A DNA stretch of 64,000 bases from Flammeovirgaceae bacterium UBA7330 (GCA_002471275.1 DKPQ01000023.1:310001-374000); one strand, 5' to 3'; counted from the first letter of the stretch, positions 51,617-61,096 are shown. Numbers and translations are program-made. The notes: generated by a model from the sequence alone, not told the origin.

Positions 51617-54600
51617 ATGAGATTTCTTTTCTCCATACTCATTCTAGTGGCTGCTTATACATCAATGGCCCAGCCTTCCGGCTCCTGGCTCAATGATTTT
51701 CGCATGCCGGGGCTTAGCCAGGGCAATATCTCAGCAATGGTGGCTGATGAAAATTATGTCTACATCCTGGACAATACCTGGGCTGGAGAATTTGGTGGAG
51801 ATACTCAGCTAAAAAAGTTTGTTCGGTTTGACGGTGAAAACTATGAACAGCTGGGTGGTTTTTTCAAATGTACTTCATGTGGCAGAGGATATCAAACCAG
51901 CATGATTATGGACTCCCAGGGTAATATTTATATTGCTGGATTTTTTGAAGGAGCTTTCAATGAAGATGGCAGCTATGTGGAGAGTCCCAATCTGATTCGA
52001 TGGAATACTTCGCAAAACGAATGGGAAGCGCTTTCTAACGGGCTCAACTCATGGCGGATCAATGCCCTGGAAATCATCGGGGATTCCCTGTACATCGGCG
52101 GTAGACAGATCTATCAAGTTACTCAACCGGATTTATCCACTCTGGATGTGAGTCTTGTGGCCTCCATGCATCTTTCCACCAGGGAGTGGTCTGCCATGGA
52201 TGGGGGTGTTTTTCAGGAATTCAATATCGAAGCCATAGTCTATGACATTGAGGCAGATGGTGACGGCAATCTTTTTGTAGGAGGAAATATCAACCAGGCT
52301 GGAAGTGATTCAATCAGTTTTTTCAGTGTAATTAAGTGGGATCCTGAAAACGGTTCCTGGGTTCCTACCGGAGGGTTGCCTTATTTTCCATGGGACGGAG
52401 CTGATGCGCAGTCATCAACTGTTCACAGCCTGGAATATGATGCTGAAAATAACCTGATCTATGCCGGAGGATATTTTGGCAGGAATACCGGGCCAAGAGG
52501 TTTTGCTGTGCATGATGGTACCTCATGGTCTGTCATTGGAGGTGTGGGCCAACCCCTGTCGGGAGTTTTCCGTGTCGAGGACATTTACAAAGATCCTCAG
52601 GAAAATAGAGTATACGTGGGAGGCACCTTCAACTACGAGGATGCCCGAGATGGAAACACCATCGGAAACGGCATCGGGATATACAATCCTGCTACTTCAA
52701 GCTGGGAAGCCAACCCATTCAATGGTGGGGTGACCGGCAATGCAGCAGCTGTAAAAGCCTTCCAGAGGTTCAACGATGAAATCTACTTTGGTGGGACATT
52801 TAGCAGTGCGGGCACTTTTAATGCCAATAACCTGGCCCGGTGGGATGGAACAAAGTGCGATGTTTTGGGTAATGGGATCCTGTCTGATCATTCAAACATC
52901 AACGATCTGGTGACATGGAACAATAAAGTTATTGCAGGTGGTTCTTTTTCAAGATTCTCAACCGACTCTGCCTATTCTCTGGCCATTTATGACCCTGCTA
53001 CTGACGAATGGAGTGAATTGGGCGGGGGGATCAAAAATACTTATGGAGGACAAGGGGAAGTAAATGATTTACATCTGGAAGGAGACCTGTTACATGTTGC
53101 CGGAGATTTTAATGTAGCCGGAGGAATCAATACGAACGACATTGCTACCTATGACCTGTCAAGTGAAACATGGATCACCTACGGGGATGGAATAGAGAGC
53201 ACCAACGGGGCAAGACTCCACACCGTCACTGTATTTGAAGGTAATTTACTGATCGGAGGTAATTTTTCTGCTATTGACGGGCAACCTGCAGATTATCTAG
53301 CCATTTACGACGGATCTTCATGGTCTGAACTGGGAGATGTTGACTACCCGGTGCTCTCCCTCTTCGTTGATGACACCGTATTGTACGTAGGAGGACAGTT
53401 TAGTTCTATAAACGGGAATACCAAAATACGGAAAATTGGAGCATACTCCGATGGCTCCTTCCACCCCCTGGCCAGAGGATTGGACAATAGCGTGCTGAGC
53501 ATAAACAAAGACCCCAGGTCCGGGGCTATCCTGATAGGCGGACTATTTGGCAAAGCCTTTGACAGGGACAATAATGCGATGACAGTAGACGGTATCGTAG
53601 CCTGGAATGATAGTACCTGGCTGCCATTTGCAGGCATTCTGGATGGTTACAGAAGAGTGGAAGAAATATTTGTAGGTGAAGATAACGCCATTCTGATTGC
53701 AGGTAGGTTCGAGACCCTCAATGGGGAAATATTTAACAACCTGGCTTTTTTTGATGGCTGTGAATTTCACCCCTTTGATGAGGGTACAACTGGAGAAGAT
53801 GATATCATCAAGAGTGTGACCATGTTAGGAGACACACTTTTTGTGGGTGGCTCATTTACCAATGCCAGTGGATACCCCTCTTTTGGTTTTGGGGCCTACG
53901 CACTTTCTTCACTGCCCTTTAACACTGAATGCATACCAGAAATTAATTTTGATGCGACTTATTACAGCTGTGAGACTCAATTGGACACACTTGCGTTGCC
54001 TGAAGGGCTTTATGCTTATGAATGGAGTACCGGATCTGACTCTGCATCAGCAGTATTTAATTCCTCAGGGAATTACTATGTAACTGCCCATTCTATATTA
54101 GGATATGTCACAAAAGACACTTTTACATTTGTCTATGAAAAACCGATGGATTTTTCATTAGGCAATGACACTACGCTGGTAGGTGGATTTTCGGTGACTG
54201 CACCCAACAACACTTTTTATACCTATGAATGGAATACAGGGGACACCCTCAACTCCATCAATGTCTACACATCGGGAGAATATGGTTTAAATCTTATCAC
54301 GAGGGGAGGCTGCCTTTCTTCCGACTCTATAGTAGTAAACATTACTGCCTTACCAGGCTATGCCGGAGGTCCGGGTAGTGGTTTCACAGACCATCATGAA
54401 GAAAGTTCATCAGCACTTCATGCCTACAATGGAGGCGCGGGCCATGGTTTTCACAGCCTTTTCTCTTTAAATAATACCAGCAGTTCTTTTTATCAGGGCG
54501 GAGCTGGTGACGGGAGTGAAAGATATCTGATTCAAACAGATGGAAACCTGCTTGCTTATCAGGGGGGTCAAAATGATGGGTATGGGCAGATGAGTTTGAC

Positions 54601-55090
54601 CAATCCTCTTTCCCTGTCCATTTTTTCAGGTGGACCAAAGGATGGAAATCACCAAAGCTCACTACTCAGCTCAGGCTCATTGGAAATCTATGAAGGTAGC
54701 AGCGGACAAGGGTACCAATCACTCATTTCAGGAGCCTTAAAATCTCTTACCATCTATGCTGGTGGACAGGCAGATGGATATGCCGCAACATTCTACCTAG
54801 CCCAGGAAGTCCTGCGAGCGGTAGAAAAAGAAAACAAAACCAACCTGGCAAAAGTTTACCCAAACCCACTCACCCAAAACAAGCTCACCATTGAGCTACC
54901 ACAATTCTATCAACAAGGTGAGGTTAGCTTTTTCAACTTACAAGGCCAAAAAGTATTTAAACAAAACTTTTCCAACGGAGATAAAATAACAATCCATCTT
55001 ACCCGGACAAGTTTAAAGAGAGGGCTCTATATTATCCTGATTCAGGCAGGTAATGATCAATATGAATCCAAAGTAATTTATCATTATTGA
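51617..55090 (+). CDS. large secreted beta-propeller-like protein with 22-residue repeats and T9SS sorting domain
   Basis: The 1157-residue protein has a signal peptide (about 1-18), a long region (about 30-770) of Kelch/propeller-type repeats in which YIGGxF/YVGGxF/LFVGGSF strands recur every 45-70 residues, a PKD-like pair (about 775-905; TYYSCETQLDTLALPEG and LGNDTTLVGGFSV), then seven tandem 22-residue repeats of x-[YF]-x-GG-x2-DG (914-1067). The last about 78 residues (VYPNPLTQNKLTIEL to the end, with LKRGLYIIL) are a type A T9SS sorting signal. It is exported across the outer membrane and perhaps attached to the surface, where it may interact with glycans or with the SUMF1-like partner encoded just upstream. 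Confidence 0.88.
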   Translation: MRFLFSILILVAAYTSMAQPSGSWLNDFRMPGLSQGNISAMVADENYVYILDNTWAGEFGGDTQLKKFVRFDGENYEQLGGFFKCTSCGRGYQTSMIMDSQGNIYIAGFFEGAFNEDGSYVESPNLIRWNTSQNEWEALSNGLNSWRINALEIIGDSLYIGGRQIYQVTQPDLSTLDVSLVASMHLSTREWSAMDGGVFQEFNIEAIVYDIEADGDGNLFVGGNINQAGSDSISFFSVIKWDPENGSWVPTGGLPYFPWDGADAQSSTVHSLEYDAENNLIYAGGYFGRNTGPRGFAVHDGTSWSVIGGVGQPLSGVFRVEDIYKDPQENRVYVGGTFNYEDARDGNTIGNGIGIYNPATSSWEANPFNGGVTGNAAAVKAFQRFNDEIYFGGTFSSAGTFNANNLARWDGTKCDVLGNGILSDHSNINDLVTWNNKVIAGGSFSRFSTDSAYSLAIYDPATDEWSELGGGIKNTYGGQGEVNDLHLEGDLLHVAGDFNVAGGINTNDIATYDLSSETWITYGDGIESTNGARLHTVTVFEGNLLIGGNFSAIDGQPADYLAIYDGSSWSELGDVDYPVLSLFVDDTVLYVGGQFSSINGNTKIRKIGAYSDGSFHPLARGLDNSVLSINKDPRSGAILIGGLFGKAFDRDNNAMTVDGIVAWNDSTWLPFAGILDGYRRVEEIFVGEDNAILIAGRFETLNGEIFNNLAFFDGCEFHPFDEGTTGEDDIIKSVTMLGDTLFVGGSFTNASGYPSFGFGAYALSSLPFNTECIPEINFDATYYSCETQLDTLALPEGLYAYEWSTGSDSASAVFNSSGNYYVTAHSILGYVTKDTFTFVYEKPMDFSLGNDTTLVGGFSVTAPNNTFYTYEWNTGDTLNSINVYTSGEYGLNLITRGGCLSSDSIVVNITALPGYAGGPGSGFTDHHEESSSALHAYNGGAGHGFHSLFSLNNTSSSFYQGGAGDGSERYLIQTDGNLLAYQGGQNDGYGQMSLTNPLSLSIFSGGPKDGNHQSSLLSSGSLEIYEGSSGQGYQSLISGALKSLTIYAGGQADGYAATFYLAQEVLRAVEKENKTNLAKVYPNPLTQNKLTIELPQFYQQGEVSFFNLQGQKVFKQNFSNGDKITIHLTRTSLKRGLYIILIQAGNDQYESKVIYHY
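54356..54817 (+). repeat. seven 66-bp coding repeats (22 residues each)
   Basis: Seven in-register units encode GYAGGPGSGF, AYNGGAGHGF, FYQGGAGDGS, AYQGGQNDGY, IFSGGPKDGN, IYEGSSGQGY and IYAGGQADGY, each followed by 12 variable residues that tend to end in a small-Leu pair. Spacing is exactly 22 residues throughout. DNA identity between units is low, so the repeat is old and maintained at the protein level. Confidence 0.9.
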
Positions 55091-55103
55091 GAAATTTCTC
55101 AAT
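55086..55103. promoter_or_regulatory. perfect 18-bp palindrome upstream of the AraC gene
   Basis: attgagaaatttctcaat is a perfect palindrome spanning the TGA stop of the T9SS gene (55088-55090) and ending 10 bases before the AraC start. It could be an operator of the regulator or a hairpin at the 3' end of the upstream transcript; there is no T-run. Confidence 0.6.
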
Positions 55104-55112
55104 TTTGGGCGA

Positions 55113-55913
55113 ATGAACGAGCATAAACCCACCTTTCAATTCGTAGAGCCTGAACCTCAGCATAAGGATGTTATCAGACGGGTCATCCTGGGTTTTTCCG
55201 ATCATCCGGTTGATATGCGATTGCCCATCCGCCCAACAGGATTTGCTTACCTCACCTATTCCCGATACCCTCAGGATATTGTTCTGCATTTTTCCAACGA
55301 AAAACTGAAGCCAGAGGGAAAACTTGGCATGGCCAACCAAATATTTAAAGAACATCCATATTTTCATATCAAAGGAAGATTCTATCAAATTGGCATCGAA
55401 GTATTACCTCATATTCCATACATATTATTTGGTCTATCCGGGACACAGTTGCTAAACAAGGCACATGTCTTTCCTCCTGATGCCACAAATATCCATCAAC
55501 TAACAGGAGAATTGGACCAAATTGAAGAACCTATTGAGGTAGCTCTTGCCATGCAAAGATTTCTCCGTGAAAACATTGAGCGTGTCAAGACTGAACATGC
55601 TATTGAAAAAATGTTGCAGGATATCTACGACTCCCATGGGAAAATTCAAGTCAGTGATCTTGCTGATAAGTATCATATTAGTCCCAGACACCAACAAAGA
55701 TTGTTTAAAAAGTATATCGGACTCACTCCTAAACAATATGCCATGGTGATCCAATTCAACCATGTACAGCAAAAGTTCCTTAATGGTACCACGAGCTTTG
55801 AGAACTACCATGATCAGGCACACTTCACTAAAATATGCAAACGTATCACCGGGTTTACTCCTCTTGAATTCATGAAGTCCAACAATGACTTCCTGTTTGA
55901 GTATCTGAAGTGA
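55113..55913 (+). CDS. AraC-family transcriptional regulator
   Basis: The 266-residue protein has an N-terminal DUF6597-like sensor domain (YLTYSRYPQDIVLHF) and a C-terminal double HTH: VSDLADKYHISPRHQQRLFKKYIGLTPKQYAM, then YHDQAHFTKICKRITGFTPLEFM (split here for length). The architecture is common in Bacteroidota. The target is unknown; a palindrome lies 10 bases upstream. Confidence 0.88.
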   Translation: MNEHKPTFQFVEPEPQHKDVIRRVILGFSDHPVDMRLPIRPTGFAYLTYSRYPQDIVLHFSNEKLKPEGKLGMANQIFKEHPYFHIKGRFYQIGIEVLPHIPYILFGLSGTQLLNKAHVFPPDATNIHQLTGELDQIEEPIEVALAMQRFLRENIERVKTEHAIEKMLQDIYDSHGKIQVSDLADKYHISPRHQQRLFKKYIGLTPKQYAMVIQFNHVQQKFLNGTTSFENYHDQAHFTKICKRITGFTPLEFMKSNNDFLFEYLK

Positions 55914-56043
55914 CCACAGCATTGTCAATCACAAATGGCATAGATAGCTCATCAGACCAATCATTCAATCATCAGACATTCCTGACAGTTTCGTACAAGA
56001 GATTTTGGTAACTTTATTTAGTTCTAATCTTTATTCAGGCTAA

Positions 56044-56268
56044 ATGGAAAATAAGAATCGAATTGACCATCTAAAATTAGTTCTTTCTGAATTGATCCAT
56101 TCTAATGTGCTTTCAGAAAAGAAATTAACACTCATGAATGAGCATTTATCCCTTACAAAAAGCAGGGTTTCTTCTTTGGAGAAAGTATATGTGATTTCAA
56201 CAATTGTACTCTCACTTGTTGGTGGCGGAGTGATATTCGCAGTATTGAAGATTTATGGATTAGCATAA
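56044..56268 (+). CDS. small protein with C-terminal transmembrane helix, unknown function
   Basis: The 74-residue protein has a helical, possibly coiled-coil N-terminal half (about 1-45) and one membrane helix (about 48-70; VISTIVLSLVGGGVIFAVL). No family recognised. It starts 130 bases after the AraC gene and is followed by a 21-bp repeat array. Confidence 0.55.
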   Translation: MENKNRIDHLKLVLSELIHSNVLSEKKLTLMNEHLSLTKSRVSSLEKVYVISTIVLSLVGGGVIFAVLKIYGLA

Positions 56269-56312
56269 TCAAACTTCCCCTCTATCGTTTTTGATCCATT
56301 CAATGGGATGTA

Positions 56313-56600
56313 CTGAGCGTGGACTTCCCCTGTCAGTATGTGTTTTCCCTATCGAAGTATGCATTTTCCCTTACTGAGTATGCGTTTTCCCCAGTCAAGT
56401 ATGGACTTTCCTCAATGGAGTACACTCTCGGGAAATTAAAGTATGCTCGGAGGAAACTAAAGTGCGTTCTCGGGAAGCCAAAGTACGCACCCGGGAAACT
56501 AAAGTATGCTCGCGGGAATGTTAAGTATGCTCTGGGGAAGTCTGAGTACGCCTTGGGGCAACCTGAGTATCCTTTCGGGAAAGTAAACTATGCGTAAGGA
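56313..56600. repeat. 21-bp degenerate tandem repeat, about 13.7 copies
   Basis: Every 21 bases a (g/a)agta(t/c)gc core recurs, from 56313 to 56600, with no insertions or deletions. Units 1-5 continue as attttccc-type sequence and units 6-13 as tctcgggaaacta-type sequence, so the array has two halves with related but different flanks. Because 21 is a multiple of three, the + strand stays open and would encode heptads such as GKLKYAR; I do not call it a gene. It lies between a small gene and the hisB stop. Confidence 0.92.
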
Positions 56601-56608
56601 CTCAATAT

Positions 56609-57703
56609 CTACAACACCCCCTTCGTGCTCGGCAGACTTCCCAGTTCATCCTGATTTTTCTTCACTGCCATCTTGATAGCCTTGGCAAAGCCTTTGAAAA
56701 TCGCCTCTATCTTATGATGCTCGTTATCACCCTCTGCCTTGATATTCAGGTTGCATTTGGATGTGTCTGAGAAGGATTTGAAGAAATGTGAGAATAGCTC
56801 CGTAGGCAGCTCACCCACCTTTTCGCGCTTAAACTCAGCTTCCCAGATCAGCCATGGACGTCCACCAAAATCGATGGCCACCTGGGCCAGTACGTCATCC
56901 ATAGGGAGCATGAACCCATAGCGCTGAATGCCTCTTTTACCGCCAAGCGCCTTTAAAAAAGCTTCACCCAGGGCCAGGGCTGTGTCTTCAACCGTATGAT
57001 GCTCATCGATGTGCAAGTCTCCATTCACTTTGATATCCAGGTCGATACCACCATGCTTGCCCAGCTGGTCCAACATGTGATCAAAGAAGCCAATACCGGT
57101 CTCAATATGGGTTTTTCCTTCCCCATCAAGGTTGATGTCAATGGTAATGTCAGTTTCTTTTGTTTTCCTGACGACGGAAGCTTTCCTGGGCTTTTGTACC
57201 AGGAATTCATAGATCTCTTTCCAGCTCAGGGTTGTCAAGGCAGAATCAGTAACCTGTTCTCCCCAGAGGTGGATGGCCTGGCAACCCAGGTTTTTGGCTA
57301 GTTGCACATCAGTAAGTCTGTCCCCCAGTACATAGGAGTTCTTGATGTCATATTCCCCATTTAAATAACCGGTCAACATGCCGATTCCGGGCTTTCTGTT
57401 TGGGTGGTTGTCTTTTTCGAAGTGCTCATCGATGTGAATGGCATCAAATTTCACACCCTCTCGTTCCAGTGCTTCAACAATAAAATTCTGAACCGGCCAG
57501 AAATCTTCGTCCGGCCATGAAGGTGTGCCCAGCCCATCCTGGTTGGTCACCATCACAAATAAGTAATCAGACTCATGCCTGATCTTGCGCATGTACTGAA
57601 ATACCTCAGGAAGAAATTTGAGCTTATCGATGCGCTCAATCTTTTCGTCTTCAGTCTCTTCTATGATGGTGCCGTCCCGGTCGATGAATAATATTGGTCT
57701 CAT
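56609..57703 (-). CDS. hisB: bifunctional histidinol-phosphatase/imidazoleglycerol-phosphate dehydratase
   Basis: The 364-residue protein fuses an N-terminal HAD phosphatase (FIDRDGTIIEE, TNQDGLGTPSWP, GDRLTDVQLAKNLG) to a C-terminal IGP dehydratase (HMLDQLGKHGGIDL and DEHHTVEDTALALG, FFKSFSDTSKCNLN). These catalyse the histidinol-phosphate phosphatase and imidazoleglycerol-phosphate dehydratase steps of histidine synthesis. It is the last of four his genes here and follows hisC after 14 bases. Confidence 0.96.
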   Translation of the reverse strand: MRPILFIDRDGTIIEETEDEKIERIDKLKFLPEVFQYMRKIRHESDYLFVMVTNQDGLGTPSWPDEDFWPVQNFIVEALEREGVKFDAIHIDEHFEKDNHPNRKPGIGMLTGYLNGEYDIKNSYVLGDRLTDVQLAKNLGCQAIHLWGEQVTDSALTTLSWKEIYEFLVQKPRKASVVRKTKETDITIDINLDGEGKTHIETGIGFFDHMLDQLGKHGGIDLDIKVNGDLHIDEHHTVEDTALALGEAFLKALGGKRGIQRYGFMLPMDDVLAQVAIDFGGRPWLIWEAEFKREKVGELPTELFSHFFKSFSDTSKCNLNIKAEGDNEHHKIEAIFKGFAKAIKMAVKKNQDELGSLPSTKGVL

Positions 57704-57717
57704 TATTTAATTAGATA

Positions 57718-58770
57718 TCACGCTTGATAAAAATCCCTGATCAATTTGAGGAGCTGATCATTCTCTTCTTTTGTTCCGATGGTAATACGCAAGCAATTAC
57801 TACAGTTAATTTGACTACTACGGTCCCTTACAATCACCTGCTCCCTAATCAGGTAGTCAAATATAGGTTTTGATTCTTCAAACCTCACCAGCAAAAAGTT
57901 CGCATCGCTGGGAAAGATCTTTTTCACTTGAGGAAAGTCCTGTAATTCAGCCTTCACTCTTTCTCTCTCAGTAAGGATCAACTCTACCTCCTCATCCTTC
58001 TGCTTTACATTTTCCATTGCTTCAAAAGCCAGCTGCTGGTTAGGCAAACTCAAATTGTACGGTGGCTTGATCTTCTCCAGCATCGAAATGATGTATGGAT
58101 CAGCCATGGCAGAGCCTACCCGGATTCCCGCCATTCCCCAGGCCTTGCTCAAAGTCTGAAGGACAACAAGATTCCGATATTTTGACAGCTCAGTGCTCCA
58201 GCTGGCTTCCGAAGAAAAGTCAATATATGCTTCATCAATCACCACGATGCCCTGGAAGGATGCCAGGATCTCCTCCACATCTTTTTTGTTCAACAAATTC
58301 CCTGTGGGATTATTGGGAGAACAAACAAAGATCATTTTGGTGGCCGGAGTGATCTGCGCCATTACAGCCGACACATCTATCTGGAAATCTTCTGTTAACG
58401 GGATTTTCTTATTCTCCACATTGTTGATAGAGGCACTTACCTCATACATACCATAGGTGGGTGGCATGGTGATGATATGGTCCTTTTCCGGGTTGCAAAA
58501 CAAACGGATCAGCAGATCGATCGGTTCATCACTTCCATTGCCAAAAAAGATATGATCAGCATCAATGCCCTTGATTTTGGACCAGGCTGCTTTGAGCTTT
58601 CTGTGATGTGGATCGGGATAGCGATTTACCTGGGTTTGAGTGACTGAGCCAAGCGCATTTTCGTTGGCATCCAGGAAGACACCTATCTCACCTTCATACT
58701 CATCCCTTGCGGAAGAGTACGCCTTTATTGCTTTTAGATGACTTCTTACCAGATTTTCCGGTGATACCAT
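57718..58770 (-). CDS. hisC: histidinol-phosphate aminotransferase
   Basis: The 350-residue PLP enzyme is of fold type I. Visible are the N-terminal LVRSHLKAIKAYSSARDEYEG, FLDANENALG, FGNGSDEPIDLLIRLF, VCSPNNPTGN, VIDEAYIDFS and the PLP lysine in QTLSKAWGMAGIRVG. It makes histidinol phosphate from imidazole acetol phosphate. The start at 58770 lies 71 bases inside the hisD reading frame. Confidence 0.96.
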   Translation of the reverse strand: MVSPENLVRSHLKAIKAYSSARDEYEGEIGVFLDANENALGSVTQTQVNRYPDPHHRKLKAAWSKIKGIDADHIFFGNGSDEPIDLLIRLFCNPEKDHIITMPPTYGMYEVSASINNVENKKIPLTEDFQIDVSAVMAQITPATKMIFVCSPNNPTGNLLNKKDVEEILASFQGIVVIDEAYIDFSSEASWSTELSKYRNLVVLQTLSKAWGMAGIRVGSAMADPYIISMLEKIKPPYNLSLPNQQLAFEAMENVKQKDEEVELILTERERVKAELQDFPQVKKIFPSDANFLLVRFEESKPIFDYLIREQVIVRDRSSQINCSNCLRITIGTKEENDQLLKLIRDFYQA

Positions 58771-60058
58771 TTTCTTTTAATTTCTTTAATCTTATTGTGA
58801 CTGCATTTTTGTGGGCATCGAGCAGTTCCGCCTCAGCCATCTTTTCAATTGTGGGACCCAGATGCAGCAAGCCCTCCTCTGTGATCTTTTGATAGGTGAT
58901 CTTCTTCACAAAACTATCCAGGGAGATCCCGCTAAAGGCTTTGGCCCAGCCATTGGTAGGCAGGGTATGATTGGTGCCGGAGGCATAGTCGCCCGCTGAC
59001 TCCGGTGTATAGGCTCCGATGAACACTGATCCCGCACTTTGAACCTGCTCTGCCAGCTCCTCAGCATCTTTGGTGTTGATGATCAAATGTTCTGGACCAT
59101 AGTCATTGATGGTCTCCACAATTCTGTTCTTTTCTTTCAGAACAATAATGGCACTCTTTTCAAGGGCTCCCCTGGCAATTTCCTGTCTGGGCAAACTATC
59201 CAACTGGCTTGCTATTTCCTTCTTTACCTCGTTGGCCTTTTCAATCGTGTTGGTGACCAAAACAACCTGGCTATCGATACCGTGTTCTGCCTGCGAAAGA
59301 AGATCTGAAGCTGCAAAAGCGGCGTCAGCTTTTTCATCAATCACCACCATCACCTCTGAAGGTCCGGCAGGCATATCAATGGCTACACTATCCCGGGCTA
59401 CGCGTTGTTTGGCAACCGTCACATATTGATTACCAGGACCAAAAATCTTATCCACCCTGGGCACACTCTCCGTGCCATAGGCCATCGCGGCAATGGCCTG
59501 TGCTCCTCCCAGCTTCAATACCCTCTTTACTCCAATAAGCTTCGCCGTATAAAGAATCACCGGGTTGGTCACTCCCAGCCTGTCGGTGGGTGATGAGATA
59601 ATGATTTCCTTACAACCTGCGATCTTAGCGGGTATCCCCAGCATCAGCACAGTAGAAAATAAAGGTGCAGTACCACCTGGCACATACAACCCTACCTTTT
59701 CTATAGGAACAGAACGCCGGCTGCAGACCACTCCGGGCATCACCTCCATCACCAATGCTTCTTGACGCTGTGCCTCATGAAACTTGTAAATATTTTCGTA
59801 AGCAGTATTGATCGCATCCTTCAGGGTTTCGCTGACCTCCTTATCTGCGGTGGCAAATTCCTTTTCCGAAACCCAAAGATCTTTGAGCTCTACATGGTCA
59901 TACTCAAGTGCAAATTTGCGGAGTGCCTTGTCTCCTCCGCGTTTTACCTTTTCCAGTACTGGCTTGATCACCTTATCAATCTTGGTCAGGTCGTAAGAAG
60001 GCCTTTGCAGGATATCGGTGAGTTTCTCTCTGTCCGGATTTTTGTATACGGTGATCAT
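58700..60058 (-). CDS. hisD: histidinol dehydrogenase
   Basis: The 452-residue protein has GLYVPGGTAPLFSTVLMLGIPAK, FGPGNQYVTVAKQRV, MPAGPSEVMVV, LLSQAEHGIDSQ and DYASGTNHTLPTNGWAKAF. It carries out the two-step NAD-dependent oxidation of histidinol to histidine. Most homologues end after VTIRLKKL; here a basic tail (KSGKKSSKSNK and a few more residues) overlaps hisC by 71 bases. The start overlaps the hisG stop by 4 bases. Confidence 0.96.
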   Translation of the reverse strand: MITVYKNPDREKLTDILQRPSYDLTKIDKVIKPVLEKVKRGGDKALRKFALEYDHVELKDLWVSEKEFATADKEVSETLKDAINTAYENIYKFHEAQRQEALVMEVMPGVVCSRRSVPIEKVGLYVPGGTAPLFSTVLMLGIPAKIAGCKEIIISSPTDRLGVTNPVILYTAKLIGVKRVLKLGGAQAIAAMAYGTESVPRVDKIFGPGNQYVTVAKQRVARDSVAIDMPAGPSEVMVVIDEKADAAFAASDLLSQAEHGIDSQVVLVTNTIEKANEVKKEIASQLDSLPRQEIARGALEKSAIIVLKEKNRIVETINDYGPEHLIINTKDAEELAEQVQSAGSVFIGAYTPESAGDYASGTNHTLPTNGWAKAFSGISLDSFVKKITYQKITEEGLLHLGPTIEKMAEAELLDAHKNAVTIRLKKLKENGITGKSGKKSSKSNKGVLFRKG

Positions 60059-60912
60059 TGAATCATCTTCTCAATAGGTACAACCAATATGCCTTCTGCA
60101 CCTGCAGCTCTAAGCTTTTCGATACTTCCCCAAAAATCGTCTTCATTGATCACAGAATGGATGCTGTGCCAGCCTTTTTCTGCTAAAGGGAGTACGGTAG
60201 GACTTCTCATTCCCGGGAGCAGATCAATGATCTTATCCAGGGATTCATCCGGTGCATTCAGCAAAACGTACTTATTGTTTTTACCTACCAACACGGCATC
60301 CATTCGGAAGACCAATTGATCTAATAATTTCTTCTTTTCATTGTCAAGCTTATCACTACCAATCAATACAGCTTCGGAGCGCATCACTTCTTCTACTTCC
60401 ACCAGTCCATTGCTTAGCAACGTACTTCCCGAACTTACGATATCACAGATACCTTCTGCCAGTCCGATGCCCGGTGCAATCTCTACCGACCCACTGATCT
60501 CATGAATCTCCGCACTCACCTTCTTTTCATCCAGGTAGGATTTTAAGATGTATGGGTATGAGGTGGCTATGCTTTTTCCTTCAAAATACTGAACACCGGA
60601 ATACTCTACAGACCTCGGTATAGCAAGCGACAACCTGCATTTAGAAAAACCAAGCTTTTTCAGCACCAGGGCGTTTTTCTGCGCTTCCTCCTGCACATTC
60701 TGACCCACAATTCCGATATCGGCTATTCCATCCTCCACATATCCGGGAATGTCATCATCCCTGAGAAACAAAAATTCAATAGGGAAATTCGATGCACTTG
60801 CTTTTAGCTTTCGAGCTCCGTTATTGACTTTTATTCCACACTCTTTAAAAAGTTTTAATGAGTCCTCGCTTAGCCTGCCAGATTTTTGAATGGCAACTTT
60901 AAGATTTGACAT
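60055..60912 (-). CDS. hisG: ATP phosphoribosyltransferase, long form
   Basis: The 285-residue protein has KVAIQKSGRLSEDSLKLFKECGI, the PRPP-binding GICDIVSSGSTLLSNGL and a C-terminal ACT-like regulatory domain (from about 210, with AEKGWHSIHSVI and GAEGILVVPIEKM). The long form is feedback-inhibited by histidine and does not need HisZ. It starts the hisGDCB run. The 184 bases upstream show no leader peptide with a histidine run. Confidence 0.96.
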   Translation of the reverse strand: MSNLKVAIQKSGRLSEDSLKLFKECGIKVNNGARKLKASASNFPIEFLFLRDDDIPGYVEDGIADIGIVGQNVQEEAQKNALVLKKLGFSKCRLSLAIPRSVEYSGVQYFEGKSIATSYPYILKSYLDEKKVSAEIHEISGSVEIAPGIGLAEGICDIVSSGSTLLSNGLVEVEEVMRSEAVLIGSDKLDNEKKKLLDQLVFRMDAVLVGKNNKYVLLNAPDESLDKIIDLLPGMRSPTVLPLAEKGWHSIHSVINEDDFWGSIEKLRAAGAEGILVVPIEKMIQ

Positions 60913-61096
60913 GGTAAAATTTGGTAGTAAAAATTAGAAAATCAGGTAGTTTGAAATACGCAATAGACAAAGTATTAGCAGAATTTTCCTCAAGAGGAAT
61001 GATGAAAAATGTGGAATAAAATTGCGTAGTTCATCCCCCAAAGTTAACGAGGAATTCCTATTTTCCGAATAAATTTTTTACTTGTATGGCCTTTTT

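Noticed and set aside
56319..56597. 92-codon open frame with heptads such as GKLKYAR
   Set aside because: The frame is open only because the 21-bp repeat is a multiple of three; there is no clear start context or known domain, so it is annotated as a repeat.
56313..56600. CRISPR array
   Set aside because: Units are only 21 bp, directly adjacent and lack unique spacers, and no cas gene is near.
58700..58770. Frameshifted hisD pseudogene
   Set aside because: All catalytic motifs of HisD and the complete HisC frame are intact, so both genes are called functional.
60913..61096. His-operon leader peptide/attenuator
   Set aside because: No short frame with a run of histidine codons and no terminator hairpin were found.
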